A stretch of 56,345 nucleotides of DNA from Prevotella sp. Lineage in GTDB: Bacteria; Bacteroidota; Bacteroidia; Bacteroidales; Bacteroidaceae. A model generated the notes under the pieces. It made no database searches. It had not been told where the DNA came from and saw only the letters and a list, made by a program, of their open reading frames with translations. The stretch lies in the NCBI GenBank assembly GCA_020026195.1, contig JAHHQW010000009.1:1-56345 (forward strand), written 5' to 3'. Positions 36,126 to 45,285 of the stretch are shown piece by piece (positions within the stretch are counted from its first letter, which is position 1; each line of letters opens with the position of its first letter). Both the position numbers and the translations under genes were made by a program.

Positions 36126-36917
36126 TTATATTTTATTCTTTTTACAAATTATCTGATTGTCAAACTCTATGTTTATGTACGAATACTTGTTCCATCCCAC
36201 TTTACTGAGACCATATTTATAGAACTTGAAAAGACGCGTAAGCTTCTTTTCCATGAATTTATTTATGTCGCTTATTTGTTTTTCCTTATTTGTCGGTACT
36301 GGCAGATGCCCCAGATATACTGTATGATTTCCTACACGAGGAATAAGTTCTATACCTCCTCCCTTGAGTACGTTTACCTGTTCTATCTGACTATGCCAGA
36401 ACTTGCTGCTATTTATATAAGCCACAACTGGTACAAGATACGAGCTTGCAAATTCACGACTGAATACACCAGTAACGACCATCACGTAAGGAGCCGTTGT
36501 ACTTTCAGGCATCAGATTACCAGCCTTGTCCATAAAGAACCTGCCACTCTCTGACGATACTGCCATAAAAGCAGGAATACGCTGATCTACACAGACCTTT
36601 AAACGTCCGGTATGAGTCTTATAACAGTTGACACTTTTTACATAAGGATTCTTTCGGATTACTTTTTCTATCTGATATGTACTGATATTTTTCATCACTG
36701 AAGACTCTGGATAAACTCCGTTATCCTTCATTATATCCTTTATACGGGTCTTGTCAAGAAATCCTTCCGTACAGCCATTGCTCATTTCTATGTCCACACC
36801 CTTACACAGCATATCGCCATTAGACGAATTGCCCAACGATACAAACACTGTTACAAGATACACAAATATTATGAGATCTGACAGCTTAACGAATAATTTC
36901 TTCCAACTGATAGACAT
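36126..36917 (-). CDS. ftsQ: Cell division protein FtsQ
   Basis: FtsQ is a bitopic divisome protein linking early and late division factors. This 263-residue protein has a short cytoplasmic tail, one transmembrane helix (about 14-30, LIIFVYLVTVFVSLGN) and a periplasmic part. That part has a POTRA-like segment (ISTYQIEKVIRKNPYVKSVNCYKTHTGRLKVCVDQRIPAF) and a beta domain to the C-terminus. Sequence similarity to proteobacterial FtsQ is low. The call rests on this layout and the position between murC and ftsA. Confidence 0.9.
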   Translation of the reverse strand: MSISWKKLFVKLSDLIIFVYLVTVFVSLGNSSNGDMLCKGVDIEMSNGCTEGFLDKTRIKDIMKDNGVYPESSVMKNISTYQIEKVIRKNPYVKSVNCYKTHTGRLKVCVDQRIPAFMAVSSESGRFFMDKAGNLMPESTTAPYVMVVTGVFSREFASSYLVPVVAYINSSKFWHSQIEQVNVLKGGGIELIPRVGNHTVYLGHLPVPTNKEKQISDINKFMEKKLTRLFKFYKYGLSKVGWNKYSYINIEFDNQIICKKNKI

Positions 36918-36925
36918 CTTTCTTT

Positions 36926-38302
36926 TTATCTGCGTTTAAGTATTTCTGTTATTTCTTCAGCATAGTTTTCAAGATCGCCTGCACCAAGCAAAACAAGCAC
37001 GTCTGTATTATGAGAAGAAAGAAAATCAATTACATCCTTCTTATTTATCATATGTTTCTCCACACCTTCCGAGAGATTGCTGTATATAAGGTCGGAAGTT
37101 ACACCCTGTATCGGAAGTTCACGTGCAGGATATATCTCCGTGAGGATGACTTCATCAAACTTACTAAGGCTTTCTGCAAAATCTTTATAAAAGTCTCTTG
37201 TCCTCGTATAAAGATGAGGTTGGAAAAGTGCTGTTATCCTATGACCTTCGTAAACACGTCTAAGGCTGTCTGCACAGCTGCTTATTTCCTTAGGATGATG
37301 TGCATAGTCACAGAGGAACACATGTCTGTCATCAACAAGATGAAAATCAAAACGGCGCTTAACGCCACTAAAAGTAGCCATTCCGTTACGCAGTTCTTCA
37401 GCACTGCATCCTGCCATCTGAGCCATTGCCATTGCAGCAATACCATTCTCTATATTAATAGGTACAGGCTGTCCGAGTTTTACATCTTTTACATTACCTA
37501 ATGGCGAAATGAAATCGAAAACAATTGTTCCATTGCCTATTCTTATATTCTCTGCATGAAAATCTCCATGTTCAAGATTGTATGTATAATATTTCACACC
37601 TTCACCAATACGTGGCTGCATCTCCAATCCTTCATGAATTATAAGAGCTCCGCCTTTTCGTATAAGCGAAGTGTAATGTGCAAAACTTTCGAGATAGGCT
37701 TCTTTTGTTCCATATATGTCAAGATGATCAGGATCAGTAGATGTTATCACTGTTACCCATGGAGTGAGATGATGGAATGAACGATCGAATTCATCAGCCT
37801 CAACAACAACATACTCACTATTTTTTGAAAGAATATAGTTAGTGTCGTAGTTCTTTGTTATACCTCCTAAGAAGGCATTACAATCCACATGACTTTCATG
37901 AAGAATATGAGCACACATTGACGTTGTTGTTGTTTTTCCATGTGTTCCAGCAACACACAAAGCCTTATTACTCTTTGTAAGAAGTCCAAGAACCTGGGCA
38001 CGTTTCATTATCTCATAGTTCTCACTACGGAAAAACGACAGCTCCTTATGGTCTGCAGGAATAGCCGGAGTGTACACAACCAACGTATGTTCTCTGTCAC
38101 GGAATTCGTCGGGTATAAGACTAAGGTCGTCTGTATAATGTATCGACATTCCTTCAGCAGAAAGTTTACGTGTAAGTTCTGTTTCAGTACGATCATAACC
38201 TGCAACATTCATTCCGCAATGAAGGAAATAACGTGCAACAGCACTCATACCTATACCACCAGCTCCTACAAAATATACATTTTTAATGTCTTCTATATTC
38301 AT
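36926..38302 (-). CDS. murC: UDP-N-acetylmuramate--L-alanine ligase
   Basis: MurC adds L-Ala to UDP-MurNAc, the first amino acid of the peptidoglycan stem. The N-terminal Rossmann loop FVGAGGIGMSAVA is at residues 11-23. The ATP loop GTHGKTTT is at 119-126. DEFDRSFHHLTP and the C-terminal DYAHHPKEI signature are intact. The length of 458 residues is normal. It overlaps murG by 4 bp. The ddl gene that often follows murC elsewhere is absent; ftsQ follows directly. Confidence 0.97.
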   Translation of the reverse strand: MNIEDIKNVYFVGAGGIGMSAVARYFLHCGMNVAGYDRTETELTRKLSAEGMSIHYTDDLSLIPDEFRDREHTLVVYTPAIPADHKELSFFRSENYEIMKRAQVLGLLTKSNKALCVAGTHGKTTTTSMCAHILHESHVDCNAFLGGITKNYDTNYILSKNSEYVVVEADEFDRSFHHLTPWVTVITSTDPDHLDIYGTKEAYLESFAHYTSLIRKGGALIIHEGLEMQPRIGEGVKYYTYNLEHGDFHAENIRIGNGTIVFDFISPLGNVKDVKLGQPVPINIENGIAAMAMAQMAGCSAEELRNGMATFSGVKRRFDFHLVDDRHVFLCDYAHHPKEISSCADSLRRVYEGHRITALFQPHLYTRTRDFYKDFAESLSKFDEVILTEIYPARELPIQGVTSDLIYSNLSEGVEKHMINKKDVIDFLSSHNTDVLVLLGAGDLENYAEEITEILKRR

Positions 38303-39414
38303 TTTTTGTTCGTTGCTAATTTTATTACTTCATCTGCTATTATCTCAGCAGAATTTCTCAAAGCCATCTTTGCAATATTTTTCGATAGACTGTTTAGTTT
38401 TACACTATCATTAACAGTCTTCACAGCCAGTGGCAAAAGTTTTTCAGGAGCTTCAATGTCCTTAACCAATATAGCTGCATCGCGCGTAGACAGTGCCATA
38501 GCATTTTTTGTCTGATGATCTTCTGCTACATTTGGCGACGGCACAAGAATTACAGGCTTTTCTATAAGACAGAACTCTGATATACTTCCAGCTCCAGCCC
38601 TGCTTATAACAAGATCGGCAGCCTTATATGCAGTTCCCATATCACTGATGAACTCTGTAATATGAAGTATCGGGAGATTCTTTCCTTCCATTCGTTTGCA
38701 GATCTCAGGATAATAGTATTTTCCTGTCTGCCATATAAATTGAGCACCAGACTTTTCTATATCGTCAAGATGCTGCATTACACTTTCATTAATTGTACGT
38801 GCGCCCAAACTTCCACCGACAATGAGTATAGTCTTTTTCTGAGAATCTAATCCAAGTTTCTTTACCGCATCATCCCTGGTCATATTATTCTCAAGCAATG
38901 ACTGACGTACAGGATTTCCTGTAAGTATTATCTTATCTGCCGGGAAGAAACGCTCCATTCCTTCATAAGCTACACATATCTTTGAAGCTTTCTTTGATAA
39001 AAGTTTGTTTGTTACACCAGCATATGAATTCTGTTCCTGTATAAGACATGGTATACCCATAGATGCACATTTATTCAATGTCGGACCACTTGCATATCCA
39101 CCAACACCAACGGCTGCCATAGGCTTAAATTCCTTTATTATCTTAGCAGCCATACGCTGACTCTTCCATATCTTAAGAAGAACAGATACATTCTTCCAAA
39201 GATGTTTTCTGTCAAAGCCACAGATGGGAAGTCCTTTTATTTCGTATCCCGCAGCTGGGACTCTATGCATTTCCATACGTCCTTCAGCTCCAACAAACAA
39301 TATTTCCGCATCAGGATGCTTGCTCCTTATTGCATTAGCAATAGATATTGCCGGGAATATATGCCCCCCTGTTCCTCCTCCACTTATTATTATTCTTAAA
39401 CATCCATCTTCCAT
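38299..39414 (-). CDS. murG: UDP-GlcNAc:lipid I N-acetylglucosaminyltransferase MurG
   Basis: MurG is a GT28 enzyme that adds GlcNAc to lipid I to make lipid II on the inner membrane face. The N-terminal loop ISGGGTGGHIFPA is at about 10-22. The second glycine-rich loop VVGGSLGARTINE-type (ILIVGGSLGARTIN) and the donor site SRAGAGSISEFCLIEKPVILVPSP are intact. It is 371 residues long, preceded by an 82-bp gap after ftsW with one possible minus-strand -7 box. Confidence 0.97.
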   Translation of the reverse strand: MEDGCLRIIISGGGTGGHIFPAISIANAIRSKHPDAEILFVGAEGRMEMHRVPAAGYEIKGLPICGFDRKHLWKNVSVLLKIWKSQRMAAKIIKEFKPMAAVGVGGYASGPTLNKCASMGIPCLIQEQNSYAGVTNKLLSKKASKICVAYEGMERFFPADKIILTGNPVRQSLLENNMTRDDAVKKLGLDSQKKTILIVGGSLGARTINESVMQHLDDIEKSGAQFIWQTGKYYYPEICKRMEGKNLPILHITEFISDMGTAYKAADLVISRAGAGSISEFCLIEKPVILVPSPNVAEDHQTKNAMALSTRDAAILVKDIEAPEKLLPLAVKTVNDSVKLNSLSKNIAKMALRNSAEIIADEVIKLATNKK

Positions 39415-39439
39415 GATGCTACAATTATATATGTTATTG

Positions 39440-39447
39440 CAAATTTA
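39440..39447 (-). promoter_or_regulatory. Possible internal -7 box before murG
   Basis: CAAATTTA reads TAAATTTG on the minus strand, a TAnnTTTG match in the widest gap inside the dcw run (82 bp), 26 bp before the murG ATG. No TTTG lies at the right distance upstream. Confidence 0.25.
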
Positions 39448-39496
39448 ACTATTCTATTTATTATATCTATAAAATGTACACTAAAGATACATTTAT

Positions 39497-40768
39497 CTAA
39501 GATTCTGCAGGAATAACTTTCTCTTCCTGACTCTTTTTCTTTGCAGATATACTGACACTCTGTATTATACCTATATATATACAGTTGATAATTGATGATG
39601 TTCCACCTTTACTTATAAGCGGTAATGGCTGACCTGTTACCGGAACTGCTCCGACAGACACAAGCATATTGAACATTGCCTGCACAACAATAAGAAGGGC
39701 AATACCCATTATCAGTAAAGCAGGGAACGAATTTGCACAGCGACCAGCAATCGAAGCTGTCCTAAACAACAAGAAAATATAGAGAAAACATACCAGGATT
39801 GCGCCCAATATACCCCATTCCTCTACAATGATTGCATATATGAAGTCGCTGAATGCCTGCGGAAGGAAATCTCTTTCCGTAGAATTTCCAGGCCCTTTGC
39901 CAATAAAACCTGCAGATGCTATGGCAATATTTGAATGTGCCCATTGTGCATCACCGTCAAGATCTACATCTTCAGGCTTCACATCACCTTGCTCCATGAA
40001 GTTTATTATACGGTTTCTCCAAGTAGGGGCACGGTGCAGCAGACTTTGTACAAAGTTCCTTTTTTCCTTAACTTCCTTTGTCTTTTCTATGGATATTTCA
40101 GTATCAGCCTGTGCTGTTTCTATTTTTTCTTCATCTGGAACTATGAACACAAATGCAAGAAACAAGACAGCCATTCCTATTACACCTCCTACAAGTTTTA
40201 TCAACTGTCTTGCAGGTATGCGCCCTATTATCATCATCAGGAATACGACCAATGAAAGAAGAGCTGCTGTAGAAAAGTTCTCGAGGAAGATAGGAATTAT
40301 CATACATCCAGAAACTATAAGAATAAACTTAAATGCCTTATACTTAAAAAATTCGTTCTTATCCCTAAAACTCAATATCTGTGCAACGGCAAGAACCACA
40401 GCACCTTTTGCAAGTTCAGAAGGCTGAAAATTAATACCTCCTATGTTAAGCCAACGACTAGCACCATTGGTACTCGACGACACAAAAAGAGCCACTATCA
40501 GCAAGACAAAAGAAATGAGAAGTAACCATAAGGTTGCAGCCTGAAAATACTTACATGGTATACGCATGGTAAATAATGCCATGACTACACCAACAAGCAG
40601 CAGACCTGCATGTTTCATTACAGGAGACAAATAATCACCCGTACGATATGTCAGGATACTCGAAGCACTGAACACCTCAATAATAGAGATGATACAGAGT
40701 AATAAAAATATCATCCATATCACCTTATCACCTTTCAGACTTAACGACTTCTTCTTTTTCTCCATCAT
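39497..40768 (-). CDS. ftsW: Septal peptidoglycan glycosyltransferase FtsW
   Basis: FtsW is the SEDS-family polymerase that works with FtsI to build septal peptidoglycan. This 423-residue protein has about ten transmembrane segments. Family motifs include GASRWLNIGGINFQPSE and the C-terminal SDFIYAIIVEEWG and GQPLPLISKGGTS. A long extracytoplasmic loop (about residues 210-270) rich in charged residues carries the conserved HSNIAIASAGFIGKGPGNS region. Its ATG shares one base with the murD stop (TAATG). Confidence 0.95.
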   Translation of the reverse strand: MMEKKKKSLSLKGDKVIWMIFLLLCIISIIEVFSASSILTYRTGDYLSPVMKHAGLLLVGVVMALFTMRIPCKYFQAATLWLLLISFVLLIVALFVSSSTNGASRWLNIGGINFQPSELAKGAVVLAVAQILSFRDKNEFFKYKAFKFILIVSGCMIIPIFLENFSTAALLSLVVFLMMIIGRIPARQLIKLVGGVIGMAVLFLAFVFIVPDEEKIETAQADTEISIEKTKEVKEKRNFVQSLLHRAPTWRNRIINFMEQGDVKPEDVDLDGDAQWAHSNIAIASAGFIGKGPGNSTERDFLPQAFSDFIYAIIVEEWGILGAILVCFLYIFLLFRTASIAGRCANSFPALLIMGIALLIVVQAMFNMLVSVGAVPVTGQPLPLISKGGTSSIINCIYIGIIQSVSISAKKKSQEEKVIPAES

Positions 40769-42099
40769 TATAATGACTTTACAAGTTCTTTAAACTGATG
40801 TCCTCTGTCTTCCATATTTTTAAACAAGTCGAAACTTGCACAGCAAGGACTCAACAATACCGTATCGCCTGGTTTTGCAAGTTCATAACATGCCTGTACA
40901 CAGTCCTTCATATTATGAGTATCACGTACAGGAATATTCATACCATCAAAGAATGCATGTAATTTCGTGTTATCAGCACCAAGATAAACCAGAGCTGTAC
41001 ACTTTTTCTTCACAAGTTCTTTTATTTCATTGTAATCATTACCTTTATCCTTGCCTCCTAAAATCAATATTGTCGGAGTTTTCATACTTTCAAGAGCATA
41101 CCAGCATGCATCGACATTTGTTGCTTTAGAATCGTTGACATACTGTACACCACGAACTACACATACCTTCTCTAATCTGTGTTCTACACCAGGGAAATCA
41201 CAGAGACTCTTACGTATGATATCTTTCTTTACGCCCTCCACATTTGAGGCTATGCCTGCTGCAAGAGAGTTATAAAGATTATGTTTGCCTGTAAGACTGA
41301 GATCTTCCTGCTCCATATTGAAAGGAGTAGGCTGTTCTATCTTGTATTCACCTTCCTCTATATAACCGATTGAGCCCTTCTCCTTAATTTCTGAGAACGG
41401 ACAGCATACAGCCTTGATGTCATATTTCTTAAGTTCTCTCTTAATAATAGGATCATCGTTCCAATATATAAGGGTGTCATCATGAGTCTGATTACGGATG
41501 ATGCGCATTTTAGCATCAATGTAATTCTGCATGCAGTTATCATACCTGTCTAAGTGATCAGGCGTAATGTTGAGCAGTATTGCTATGTTAGCATGAAAGT
41601 CGTACATGTTATCAAGCTGGAAAGAACTCAGTTCAATTATATAATAAGCATGCGGGTCCTCTGCAACCTGAAAAGCAAGACTCTTACCAATATTACCTGC
41701 GAGTCCGACATCATAACCGGCACTCTTAAATATATGATAGATAAGCGATGTAGTTGTTGTCTTCCCATTGCTGCCTGTAATACAGATAAGACGAGAGTTT
41801 GTATATCTGCCTGCAAACTCAATTTCACTTATTATATGTATACCTTTCTCTTTTGCTTTCAGAATAAGTTCTGCATTTTCGGGAATGCCAGGACTCTTTA
41901 TAATTTCGTCGGCATTAAGGATCTTATCAACAGAATGATGACCCTCTTCCCAGCTGATGTTACGTGAGGACAGCATTTCCTTATATTTGTCCTTTATAAC
42001 AGACATATCTGAAACAAAAACATCAAAGCCCTGTTTTGATGCCAATATAGCAGCTCCGGTTCCACTTTCACCGGCTCCTAATACAACTATTCTTTTCAT
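40768..42099 (-). CDS. murD: UDP-N-acetylmuramoylalanine--D-glutamate ligase
   Basis: MurD adds D-Glu to UDP-MurNAc-L-Ala. The N-terminal Rossmann motif VVLGAGESGTGAA and the P-loop ITGSNGKTTTTS (GSNGKTT at 109-115) are present. NITPDHLDRY and the C-terminal NDSKATN and LILGGKDKG motifs follow. The length of 443 residues is normal. It lies 16 bp after mraY and shares one base with the start of ftsW. Confidence 0.97.
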   Translation of the reverse strand: MKRIVVLGAGESGTGAAILASKQGFDVFVSDMSVIKDKYKEMLSSRNISWEEGHHSVDKILNADEIIKSPGIPENAELILKAKEKGIHIISEIEFAGRYTNSRLICITGSNGKTTTTSLIYHIFKSAGYDVGLAGNIGKSLAFQVAEDPHAYYIIELSSFQLDNMYDFHANIAILLNITPDHLDRYDNCMQNYIDAKMRIIRNQTHDDTLIYWNDDPIIKRELKKYDIKAVCCPFSEIKEKGSIGYIEEGEYKIEQPTPFNMEQEDLSLTGKHNLYNSLAAGIASNVEGVKKDIIRKSLCDFPGVEHRLEKVCVVRGVQYVNDSKATNVDACWYALESMKTPTILILGGKDKGNDYNEIKELVKKKCTALVYLGADNTKLHAFFDGMNIPVRDTHNMKDCVQACYELAKPGDTVLLSPCCASFDLFKNMEDRGHQFKELVKSL

Positions 42100-42115
42100 T
42101 ATAATATCCTCTTTA

Positions 42116-43387
42116 TTATCTTATTTTCAATGTTATTATAGTCAATGCCGCCAGGATGACGGTGATTATCCAAAATCTTATCGTTATCTTAGCTTCGTGC
42201 AATGCTCCATCCGGTTTTGTAAATACATATTTGCAGTCAGGATCAAGCTGTGAAGTCTGAACTCTGAAATTATCGTGAATCGGAGTTCTCTTAAAGATTC
42301 TTTGTTTTATGCCTTTGCGCTTTCCCTTCTTGTAGTAAGCTACCTGCATAATTACAGAAAGACTTTCAACTAAGAATATTCCGCAGAGTATCGGTAACAG
42401 CAGTTCCTTATGTATTAATATTGCACCTACGGCAATAATACCTCCGATTGTCAGCGAACCTGTATCGCCCATAAACACCTGTGCAGGATAAGCATTGTAC
42501 CACAGGAAACCAATGAGTGCCCCTATAAATGCACAGAAGAAGATTACCAGTTCCTGCGAACCAGGTATATACATTATATTAAGGTATGCAGCATATTGGA
42601 TATGACTGCTTACATATGCGAATATACCAAGGGCAGTACCTATAATGGCCGAATTACCGGCACACATTCCGTCCATTCCATCATTAAGATTAGCACCATT
42701 AGAAACGGCCGTAACAATAAATATAGTTACAATTACGAACAATATCCATCCCGCCTTAGCCTTATGCTTACCAAAGATACTTGTAAGATCTGAGTAATCG
42801 AAGTTATGTGTCTTAACAAAAGGAATTGTTGTTTTAAGCGATTTAGCAGCATCCTGACGATGCTTGACTGCTATTTCCTGGCCATTCTCTATTTTTATGG
42901 TAACGTTCTCATTTATCTTAGCATCCGAACTTGACCACATAACCAGTCCCACCAGCAGTCCTAAAGCCACCTGACCGACAATCTTATATTTTCCGCTTAG
43001 TCCTTCTTTGTTCTTTTTAAAAATCTTAATATAATCGTCAAGACCTCCAAGCAATCCTAACCACAAAGTGGTTATCACCATGAGGATAACATATATATTA
43101 TTAAGTCTCGCCAACAAAAGTACCGGGATTATTATTGCTGTGATAATTATGACACCTCCCATTGAGGGGACACCTATCTTCTTAACACCGAACGGGTCAA
43201 TGCTTGCGTCACGCTGTACTTCCGTAATCTGCTTACGCTTTAAATATTTGATAAATTTCTCGCCAAACCATGCAGACACAATAAGAGACAATATAAGTGC
43301 AAGTATCGCACGGAATGACACATACCCCCAGATATGGGAACCAGGAAGACCGTACTGTTCTAAGAAATTAAACAGGTCGTATAACAT
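42116..43387 (-). CDS. mraY: Phospho-N-acetylmuramoyl-pentapeptide transferase
   Basis: MraY transfers phospho-MurNAc-pentapeptide to undecaprenyl phosphate to form lipid I. This polytopic protein has 423 residues. It is longer than E. coli MraY because of an insert of about 45 residues between hydrophobic segments (SSDAKINENVTIKIENGQ...), which is common in Bacteroidetes. Signatures KIGVPSMGGVIII, LGGLDDYIK, NLNDGMDGMCAG and FMGDTGSLTIGG are intact, with the catalytic Asp residues. It is 18 bp after murE. Confidence 0.96.
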   Translation of the reverse strand: MLYDLFNFLEQYGLPGSHIWGYVSFRAILALILSLIVSAWFGEKFIKYLKRKQITEVQRDASIDPFGVKKIGVPSMGGVIIITAIIIPVLLLARLNNIYVILMVITTLWLGLLGGLDDYIKIFKKNKEGLSGKYKIVGQVALGLLVGLVMWSSSDAKINENVTIKIENGQEIAVKHRQDAAKSLKTTIPFVKTHNFDYSDLTSIFGKHKAKAGWILFVIVTIFIVTAVSNGANLNDGMDGMCAGNSAIIGTALGIFAYVSSHIQYAAYLNIMYIPGSQELVIFFCAFIGALIGFLWYNAYPAQVFMGDTGSLTIGGIIAVGAILIHKELLLPILCGIFLVESLSVIMQVAYYKKGKRKGIKQRIFKRTPIHDNFRVQTSQLDPDCKYVFTKPDGALHEAKITIRFWIITVILAALTIITLKIR

Positions 43388-43405
43388 CTTTATTTCCTTT
43401 CCTTA

Positions 43406-44860
43406 TTAATTATTATCAAATATTTCTCTTAATACTTCCCTGTCATCAAAATGATGGCGCACGCCATTAACCTCCTGATAGGTCTCATGTCCCTTACCAG
43501 CCACAAGAATAACATCATTCTTCGTAGCAAGCATACAGGCCGTACGTATTGCTTCGCGACGATCTGTAATCATAAGTGTCTTCTTACGCATAGGAGCATC
43601 AAGTCCTTCTGCCATCTCTCTGATTATTTCGTTTGGATCTTCACCACGTGGATTATCGCTCGTAAGTATAACGGTATCGCTACCTTTGGCAGCTTCCTTT
43701 GCCATCAAAGGACGTTTACCTTTGTCTCTGTTACCGCCTGCACCACAAACAGTAATTACCTTACCCTTACCGTCAAGCACCTCGCGAATTGCAGACAGCA
43801 CGTTCTGCAATGCATCAGGAGTATGGGCATAGTCTACCACAGCTGTTCTTCCGTCTGCAGCTTTAACAGGTTCAAGTCTTCCGCTAACACTCTTAAGTGT
43901 ACTTAACGTAAGAAGAATCTCGTCCTTCTCCTTACCAAGAAGTCTTGCTGCTCCGTATACGGCAAGCAGATTGCTTACATTAAACTTTCCTATAAACTGA
44001 ACGCCTACTTCCGTACCATCAATCTCAAGATACATTCCTTCAAAATGACACTCAAGTATTCTGGCTTTGAAATCGGCCATGGTTCTTACAGAATATGTAT
44101 GTACTTCAGACTTTGTATTCTGCACCATCACCCTTCCGTTCTTATCATCTAAGTTTATAAGAGAGAATGCCTTTGCGGGAAGATTATCGAAAAACATTTT
44201 CTTTGCATTGCAATAATTCTCAAATGTCTTATGATAATCCAGATGATCGCGCGTAAGATTAGTAAAGATTCCGCCAGCAAACGTAAGTCCGCCAATACGT
44301 TTTTGAACAATTGCATGCGAACTGCATTCCATAAAAACATATTCGCAGCCTGCTTCAAGCATCTCAGCAAGCAATTCGTTAAGCTCTATTGCATCAGGAG
44401 TTGTATGTGTTGTATCTATCTTTCGGTCACCTATATAATTACAAACTGTAGAAATAAGTCCGCACTTGTGTCCTAATTTTCCAAAAAGATTGTACAATAA
44501 AGTAGCTATGGTTGTTTTTCCATTGGTTCCTGTAACACCCACAAGTTTGAGATGTGCCGACGGATTACCATGAAATGCAGTGGAAATTTTACCTACGGTA
44601 TCCTCTGTTGACGCAACTTTTACGTAAGTAACATCTTCTTTCAATTCTACAGGAAGTTCCTCGCATACAATAACAGAAGCACCTTTTTCCAAAGCCTTAG
44701 GAATAAATGCATGACCATCTACAATAGTTCCTCGCATGGCGACGAACATATACGAATCAGCGATGCGTCGTGAATCAATCTCTACACCCGATACTTCACG
44801 CTCGCCACCACCTTTTATATCTAATATTTTAATACCCTTAAGCAGTTCGTTTAACTTCAT
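43406..44860 (-). CDS. murE: UDP-MurNAc-tripeptide synthetase MurE, meso-DAP type
   Basis: MurE adds the third stem residue. This 484-residue protein has the P-loop VTGTNGKTTIA (109-119) and TTPDAIEL. The specificity motif DNPR (402-405) marks meso-diaminopimelate addition; L-Lys enzymes have a different motif there. VDYAHTPDAL and CGAGGNRDKGKRP are intact. It is 11 bp after crcB, which separates it from ftsI. Confidence 0.97.
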   Translation of the reverse strand: MKLNELLKGIKILDIKGGGEREVSGVEIDSRRIADSYMFVAMRGTIVDGHAFIPKALEKGASVIVCEELPVELKEDVTYVKVASTEDTVGKISTAFHGNPSAHLKLVGVTGTNGKTTIATLLYNLFGKLGHKCGLISTVCNYIGDRKIDTTHTTPDAIELNELLAEMLEAGCEYVFMECSSHAIVQKRIGGLTFAGGIFTNLTRDHLDYHKTFENYCNAKKMFFDNLPAKAFSLINLDDKNGRVMVQNTKSEVHTYSVRTMADFKARILECHFEGMYLEIDGTEVGVQFIGKFNVSNLLAVYGAARLLGKEKDEILLTLSTLKSVSGRLEPVKAADGRTAVVDYAHTPDALQNVLSAIREVLDGKGKVITVCGAGGNRDKGKRPLMAKEAAKGSDTVILTSDNPRGEDPNEIIREMAEGLDAPMRKKTLMITDRREAIRTACMLATKNDVILVAGKGHETYQEVNGVRHHFDDREVLREIFDNN

Positions 44861-44871
44861 ATCAAAAAGTT

Positions 44872-45255
44872 TTAAGCAAATATCTTTCTAATAACAGTAC
44901 CAAGCCACATGCCGGCAGCTGTACAAACAAAAGCAATTATGACACTTAAAAATATATAGAATGCAGCAGCATCCCACTTTTCAAGTCGTAACAACTTTAC
45001 AGTATCTGCAGAGAATGTTGAGAATGTCGTAAATCCACCACACAGTCCGGTTACGAAAAACAGCTGAGCAGCATTAGAATCGCGCATCAACGACATAAAC
45101 ATTCCTATAAGAAATGAACCAATAACGTTTACGGCAAAAGTTCCTGCCGGAAATCCCAAAACCGAATACCCTGCAAGCACATTGTAAGACAATAAGTATC
45201 TTGCCATACTGCCTGCAGCTCCTCCTAATCCTAAAATTAATAACTGATACAACAT
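44872..45255 (-). CDS. crcB: Fluoride efflux channel CrcB (Fluc)
   Basis: CrcB is a small dual-topology fluoride channel that protects against F-. At 127 residues it has four transmembrane segments and all family motifs: GLGGAAGSMARYLLS near the N-terminus, GTFAVNVIGSFLIGMF (with the conserved Asn) and the phenylalanine-lined GLCGGFTTFSTFS. As a single gene it would form a homodimer. Its place inside the dcw run, 30 bp after ftsI and 11 bp before murE on the same strand, is unusual. No fluoride riboswitch was seen upstream. Confidence 0.95.
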   Translation of the reverse strand: MLYQLLILGLGGAAGSMARYLLSYNVLAGYSVLGFPAGTFAVNVIGSFLIGMFMSLMRDSNAAQLFFVTGLCGGFTTFSTFSADTVKLLRLEKWDAAAFYIFLSVIIAFVCTAAGMWLGTVIRKIFA

Positions 45256-45285
45256 TTTATCATTAAATTTTTCTTCTATACTTTT

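Noticed and set aside
36102..36554. A 150-codon plus-strand frame across the ftsQ end
   Set aside because: It is antisense to ftsQ and has no recognisable domain; the minus-strand gene fits the cluster.
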